From assembly GCA_036583965.1 (NCBI GenBank), contig JAZBQD010000028.1:2046001-2110000 (forward strand): a stretch of 64,000 bases of DNA, given 5' to 3'. The notes beneath the pieces were generated by a model. It saw only the letters and a program-made list of their open reading frames with translations, had not been told where the DNA came from and did not search any database. Position numbers and translations under genes: made by a program. Of this stretch, positions 59,992 to 64,000 are shown in pieces (within the stretch, counting starts at the first letter, position 1; every line of letters begins with the position of its first letter). Source of the stretch: Prunella strophiata. Taxonomy: Eukaryota; Chordata; Aves; Passeriformes; Prunellidae.

Positions 59992-60110
59992 GCCTTCTGA
60001 AGTGATGTTGCTGTGCATGGGCGGATGCCTGAAGCCTTCTGATGAGGTGTGGTGTTAGCCTGTGTGGGTTGATGCTTTCTGATGCTGTGTAGTGACAGTC
60101 TGTGTGTCAT
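59992..60110. repeat. Degenerate ~40-bp tandem repeat, three units
   Basis: Units start at 59992 (GCCTTCTGAAGTGATG), 60034 (GCCTTCTGATGAGGTG) and 60074 (GCTTTCTGATGCTGTG), giving periods of 42 and 40 bases. The middle and last units share a TG(G/A)CAGTCTGTGTG-like end. Divergence suggests an old minisatellite. Confidence 0.65.
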
Positions 60111-60443
60111 GGCCATCTCAACTGTGCCATTGCTGTGACAGGACAGCCTCTTGCACAGCCACCCACAAAAGGCTGCTTCTCACTATGTTTAGAATTTGGC
60201 TATAAACCCCCAGACCTCCTGCCAACTACCATGGTTAATGTGCTGGTTAACTTTTCCTCATCTTGGACTGCTGAATTTCTTGGTGCCTTCACTGCACGTC
60301 CCACTGAGGCCATTGTGCTGCTGCTTCCCTTAGGCCCTGGGTAGCTGCATGTGTAATAATCAATGCCTTCTCTGCCAATTGCCCCTTCCAGGCCAAGGGG
60401 AGCATGGCTTGCACTTGCTTCCTGTGAAATAATGTCACTAACT

Positions 60444-60587
60444 CATCCCAGGAAGTGTCCAAGGCCAGGCTGGATGGGGCTCTGAGCAGCCTGGTCCAGT
60501 GGAAGGTGTCCCTGTCCATGGCAGGGGGGCTGAAGCTGGATGATCTTTAAGGTCCCTTGCAACCCAAGCCATTCTGTGCTACTATGA
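60444..60587 (+). mobile_element. CR1 LINE 3' terminal fragment
   Basis: A ~144-base copy with CCAGGAAGTGTCCAAGGCC, GGTCCAGTGGAAGGTGTCCC, CCATGGCAGGGGGGCTGAAG, GATGATCTTTAAGGTCCC and TTGCAACCCAAGCCATTCTG, ending in a changed octamer (CTACTATGA). Fewer differences from the usual avian CR1 end than the copies in the PID1 intron suggest a younger insertion. Confidence 0.94.
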
Positions 60588-63502
60588 AATTCAGATTAAC
60601 TTCTCATCTTCATAAGCCACCCAAAATTGTTTCTCCTCCTGTGGTGGAAAGGTCCCCATGTCATGTCTCCCTGTGGATTTGCTGGCAGGGTGAGAACATC
60701 TGCTTCTGCTTTCTGTTCCTAAACACCAGTGTATGATGAGATAGACTCAGCCAGTGGTGTTTCCATACATTTACAGTTATCCCTTTATTAATGATAGAAA
60801 AATCTCATGGCCAGGGATGAAGTGAGGGGAGGGAGGATATAATAGAATAATTTTGGTTGCTTATATTCTATTTTCTTGTATAAATATTAATTATTTCACA
60901 AAGAATTGCAACTGATTTGTCCACAGTTTATTAGATTTAATATTTTTTAAACTGAGGGAATCTCTGTGACAACTGACCAACAGAAAATTAATTAGGATTC
61001 TGAATCTCTACTGCTGGTATCTTAGGGCTCTTTGCTTCTCTAGATTAAATAGCATTAAACTCTTTATTGAAGAGAGCAGGGATCTGGACACTGGAATCAA
61101 GCCCACATCTGCACCTGGATTTTCCTATTAAAAGTGGATAGAGTGAAAAGAATGTTAAGTCTTTTTAGCCAAGATTCAAGACATGCTAGACAGGACATAG
61201 AAAAGATGTTTTCTTTGTTAGGGTTTATAATTTTGAGTGTTTACCTACCATGGATTTACAGTGGGTTATTTTCCTGTTTGTTTTGGAGTGTTTTGTGTGT
61301 TTTTTGATGCTTAGAACACATCCTTCATTACCAATTGCCTGTCTGGGATCCCAGGATGAATGTTTGTCTTGTATTTTTAATGAGGCTGAAGTTAACATGG
61401 GCATGTTTGTTTAGCAACAACACACCCAACTCTGTGCATGTCAAGGTGCCTTTGTTTGTGTCCCACCATCATCAGTTCTTTCAGCAGGATCAGGGAATAA
61501 AGCTGGTGGTTAACTTCTGATGGGGATGGAAAATCAAGCATTGAACCTGAATTTCCCCTCATTCATGTTGTCATAAAATGTGAGTAACTCTCTCTAAGCC
61601 AGCTGAATTATATCAGAAAGAGGGAATTTGGCCAATGTAATTCACAGTTTTGCACAAACAAGGTATTTGAGTCTGGTCTAAGGATCAGCTCTTGGTGTTT
61701 GAACATTTAGCAATAAGTCTTCAAGGAGCTACAATGACAGAATAATTTAAAAAAAAAAAAGAAAGAGAGAGAAGGGGAATAGAAAGTGTCTCCAGATTCC
61801 AGGTGGTATTGGAGGGAATATCATCTTTTCTCTCTATTGAATAGCTAATTTCTTCCTAGGAAATTCAGTTTCTGAAAATAAATGAGGTGTTGTATCAAAC
61901 TAATTGGCAATACTGAATGAGAGCAGTGGTTTCTGACCCTGTGTGCTTGTGTGACAGTCAGACCTTGTGGCTGTCTGCTTCAGAATCAGGATGGAGAGGT
62001 CAGAGATGGGGTGGCAATTTTGAGCTCTTTCACAGATTTCTCCCCTGTAAGCCTCAGTAACTCTGCTCTGATTTTCCACATAGGAAAAGAGAGTTTGCCA
62101 TCCCCTTCTTCCTGTCATGGCTCCTTGGGGGCTGGTCAAGGACAGTGATGCTTCCACTGCTGCCTAATCTGGCAGATCCAGGGTAGGAACTACCCAGCCC
62201 TTGGCTTGCACTATGCCTGGTGCCTCTTGAGCTCACCTGGGGCTTTGGAGCACTGCCTGGAACCTGATGGATTTGATGTGTTACACATAACTCAGCCGAG
62301 CCTGAGCACCCTCCAGCCCTGGCCAGCACCACTGGGGACCCTCCTTGTGTGTTCCAGTCACGTTTCTGGATGCTGTGTGCTTCTGAAAAACATGGTTTCT
62401 GTGACAGAGACCCTCAGCTTTTCTTTTAAAACATTACTATAAAACCAGTATTTCCAAGACATGCCTGAGTAGTGGTTATGTGGTGGCTGCTAATATTTGG
62501 ACGTTAGTGTTTGTCTGAGAGATGTCTTCATTCTTGTGCAAAAGTAGCTGGATGAATGTGCTGCTTTCTCACTGCACAGCTATGTATCCCTCCATAAAAC
62601 AGAAAGGGGAAAGAGCCCTGGCAGCTCCATCTCTGCTGATGCTTTGCAGCTGCTGAAGACTGTTCTTCCTCAAGTGCTGCCACAGAGTCAGGACAGCCTG
62701 GAAGATGTGGGGTGTGAGAACAGAGAGTTAAAAGCACTGCACTCCCATGATGTTCAAGAATGTCTCTTTTCTCTCTCTATTTGTCTTTCAAGCACAGCAC
62801 AAGGGTTTGTGTTGCTGTGCAGGGCAGTGTCAAGGAGCTGTGTGCTGCTGAGGGCACTGAGCAGCCTGCACAGCAGAGAGCAGGGACAGGGCCTCCAGCT
62901 GACTGCTGCCAGCTATGGAGGGGAATAATAGATGCCTTTGCTGGACTTGAGGAAGTTTGTGCATAAAGGTTATACAGAGGCTTTCAAAACTTGTAAAATC
63001 ATTTCAGCTCAAGCAGGGACAGATATGAGATGAAAGCCTCCAATGTGTTTCTAGCCAAGGAACCTCTTGGAGGTGCCAGTGCCTTGCCTGGCAGCAGCCC
63101 CCACAGAGCCACCATGCCATGTGCCAGTGCTAACAGGCTCCTCTGCAGGACTCCAGATAATTTTAGAAATGGTTTTACCCTCAGAAAACGTCAATGTTTT
63201 TGTGTGTCATTGGTGAGCTTTGCCTTCTCTTGGAGCAGGGCTTTTGTTCACAGTGCAGTGAGAAGACACGAGCAAAGATGAGTGTTCTCAGCTGCTTCTG
63301 CCCTCCATGTTTTATTTCCTGCTGCTGTTCATTCTGCTCCTCCACAGAGAAGGTGCTGACTCCTTCCTCTCCTGCCTGGGGAGATGCACACTCAGCACCT
63401 GAGCACACCTGACCCTGTCCCACAGCAGGGACAGCAATGGGACATTCCTGTGCTCCTGCCAGCAGGGCACAGGGAAGGCTGAGCAGTGCTGATCTCCTTG
63501 GG
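60588..63502. other. Intergenic DNA, nothing recognised
   Basis: Almost 3 kb of unique sequence with an A12 run followed by GA repeats near 61749-61775 and an AT-rich stretch at 60,880-61,030. The open frames are short, lie on both strands and resemble no known protein. Confidence 0.65.
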
Positions 63503-63741
63503 GTAGGACAGGGGAATGGCTTTCAAGTGAAACAGAGCAGGTCTAGGTTAGATTCTTTAATAATTCTTTACTGTGAGGGGGGTGAAACAGGCTGCTCAGA
63601 GATGGCTGCCCCATCCCTGGGAGTGCTCCAGGCCAGGCTGGAGGGGCTCTGAGCATCCTGGGGTAGTGGAAGGGGGGCATGGAGCTGGGTGATCTTCAAG
63701 GTCCCTTCCAACCCAAACCATTCTGTGATTCTATGATTCTG
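63503..63741 (+). mobile_element. CR1 LINE 3' fragment with intact octamer tail
   Basis: It starts near GGTAGGACAGGGGAATGGC, includes GGTCTAGGTTAGATTC and AATTCTTTACTGTGAGGG, then GCCCCATCCCTGGGAGTGC, GATCTTCAAGGTCCC and TTCCAACCCAAACCATTCTG, and ends in ATTCTATGATTCTG. A part of the body around 63577-63600 is shortened. The tail and UTR are close to the usual avian form, so this is probably among the youngest copies in the window. Confidence 0.94.
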
Positions 63742-64000
63742 TCATCCCTTACTTGCACTTGCTAAGAGAGTAGGTGAAATAACAAAACCATTTGAATTTG
63801 GGACCACTTTGCCATCTCCCTGAAAATACTTCTCAGAGGTGTGAATAACTCTGTAAACACACAGCAGTGGAAAACCTGCACTAAGGCTTAAACCACTCAG
63901 ATCTCAACATCACAGGGAATTAAAGCCAAAATAACCATGCTGTGCTTTAATCAAACAAGGTCTATTTCAAGGAAACCTTTGATTTTTTTTCTCTATGGCT
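63742..64000. other. Intergenic DNA to window end
   Basis: No gene, repeat or signal recognised. Confidence 0.6.

Larger units (their letters stand above)
49475..60443. other. Intergenic DNA with an (AT)n microsatellite and GC-rich patches
   Basis: About 11 kb without a supportable gene. It contains (AT)11 at 53829-53850, a possible conserved AT-rich block at 53,440-53,620, GC-rich but CpG-poor patches at 55,120-55,420 and 55,560-55,990, a 20-base perfect palindrome at 55252-55271, another AT-rich candidate element at 58,420-58,700, an A14 run near 59180, and a degenerate ~40-bp tandem repeat at 59992-60110. The longest frame (54126-54683, minus) has no ATG and is rejected as a gene. Confidence 0.65.

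Overview
The window looks like nuclear DNA from a bird. It is AT-leaning and CpG-poor. Its only recognisable interspersed repeats are short 5'-truncated CR1 LINE fragments whose 3' ends carry the ATTCTATGA/ATTCTGTGA signature typical of avian CR1. A neoavian, perhaps passerine, host is an inference from the look of the CR1 tails. There are no operons, Shine-Dalgarno sites or compact genes, so most open frames are chance.

One real protein-coding feature is present: the terminal coding exon of PID1 (phosphotyrosine interaction domain containing 1, + strand, 20095-20571). It has a clean splice acceptor, a stop codon, a roughly 1.5 kb 3' UTR and two poly(A)-signal clusters. Positions 1-20094 are read as the PID1 intron in front of that exon; no other PID1 exon was found. 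From about 22.07 kb to 64 kb the sequence is downstream intergenic DNA. In human, PID1 is followed in the same direction by a gene-poor interval toward SPHKAP, which fits the lack of exons here.

Layout: 1-20.1 kb, PID1 intron with a poly-T tract and two CR1 fragments. 20.1-22.06 kb, PID1 last exon and 3' UTR. 22.25-22.41 kb, G/T-rich low-complexity tract. 23.28-23.66 kb, CR1 fragment keeping a remnant of ORF2. 27.69-31.22 kb, a 3.5 kb GC-rich minisatellite of about 90 units of 38/39 bp. 31.22-32.12 kb, two successive versions of one unique flank that differ mainly by small indels. 32.1-64 kb, intergenic DNA with four more CR1 fragments, simple repeats and several AT-rich blocks that look like possible conserved noncoding elements.

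The most notable objects are the minisatellite (all three forward frames open, interspersed 38/39-bp variants, G-rich on the minus strand, a splice-acceptor-like end in each unit) and the indel-riddled duplicated flank beside it, which may be a long-read assembly or gap-fill artefact. I found no convincing new gene system. Everything outside PID1, the CR1s and the repeats is noncoding as far as the sequence shows.
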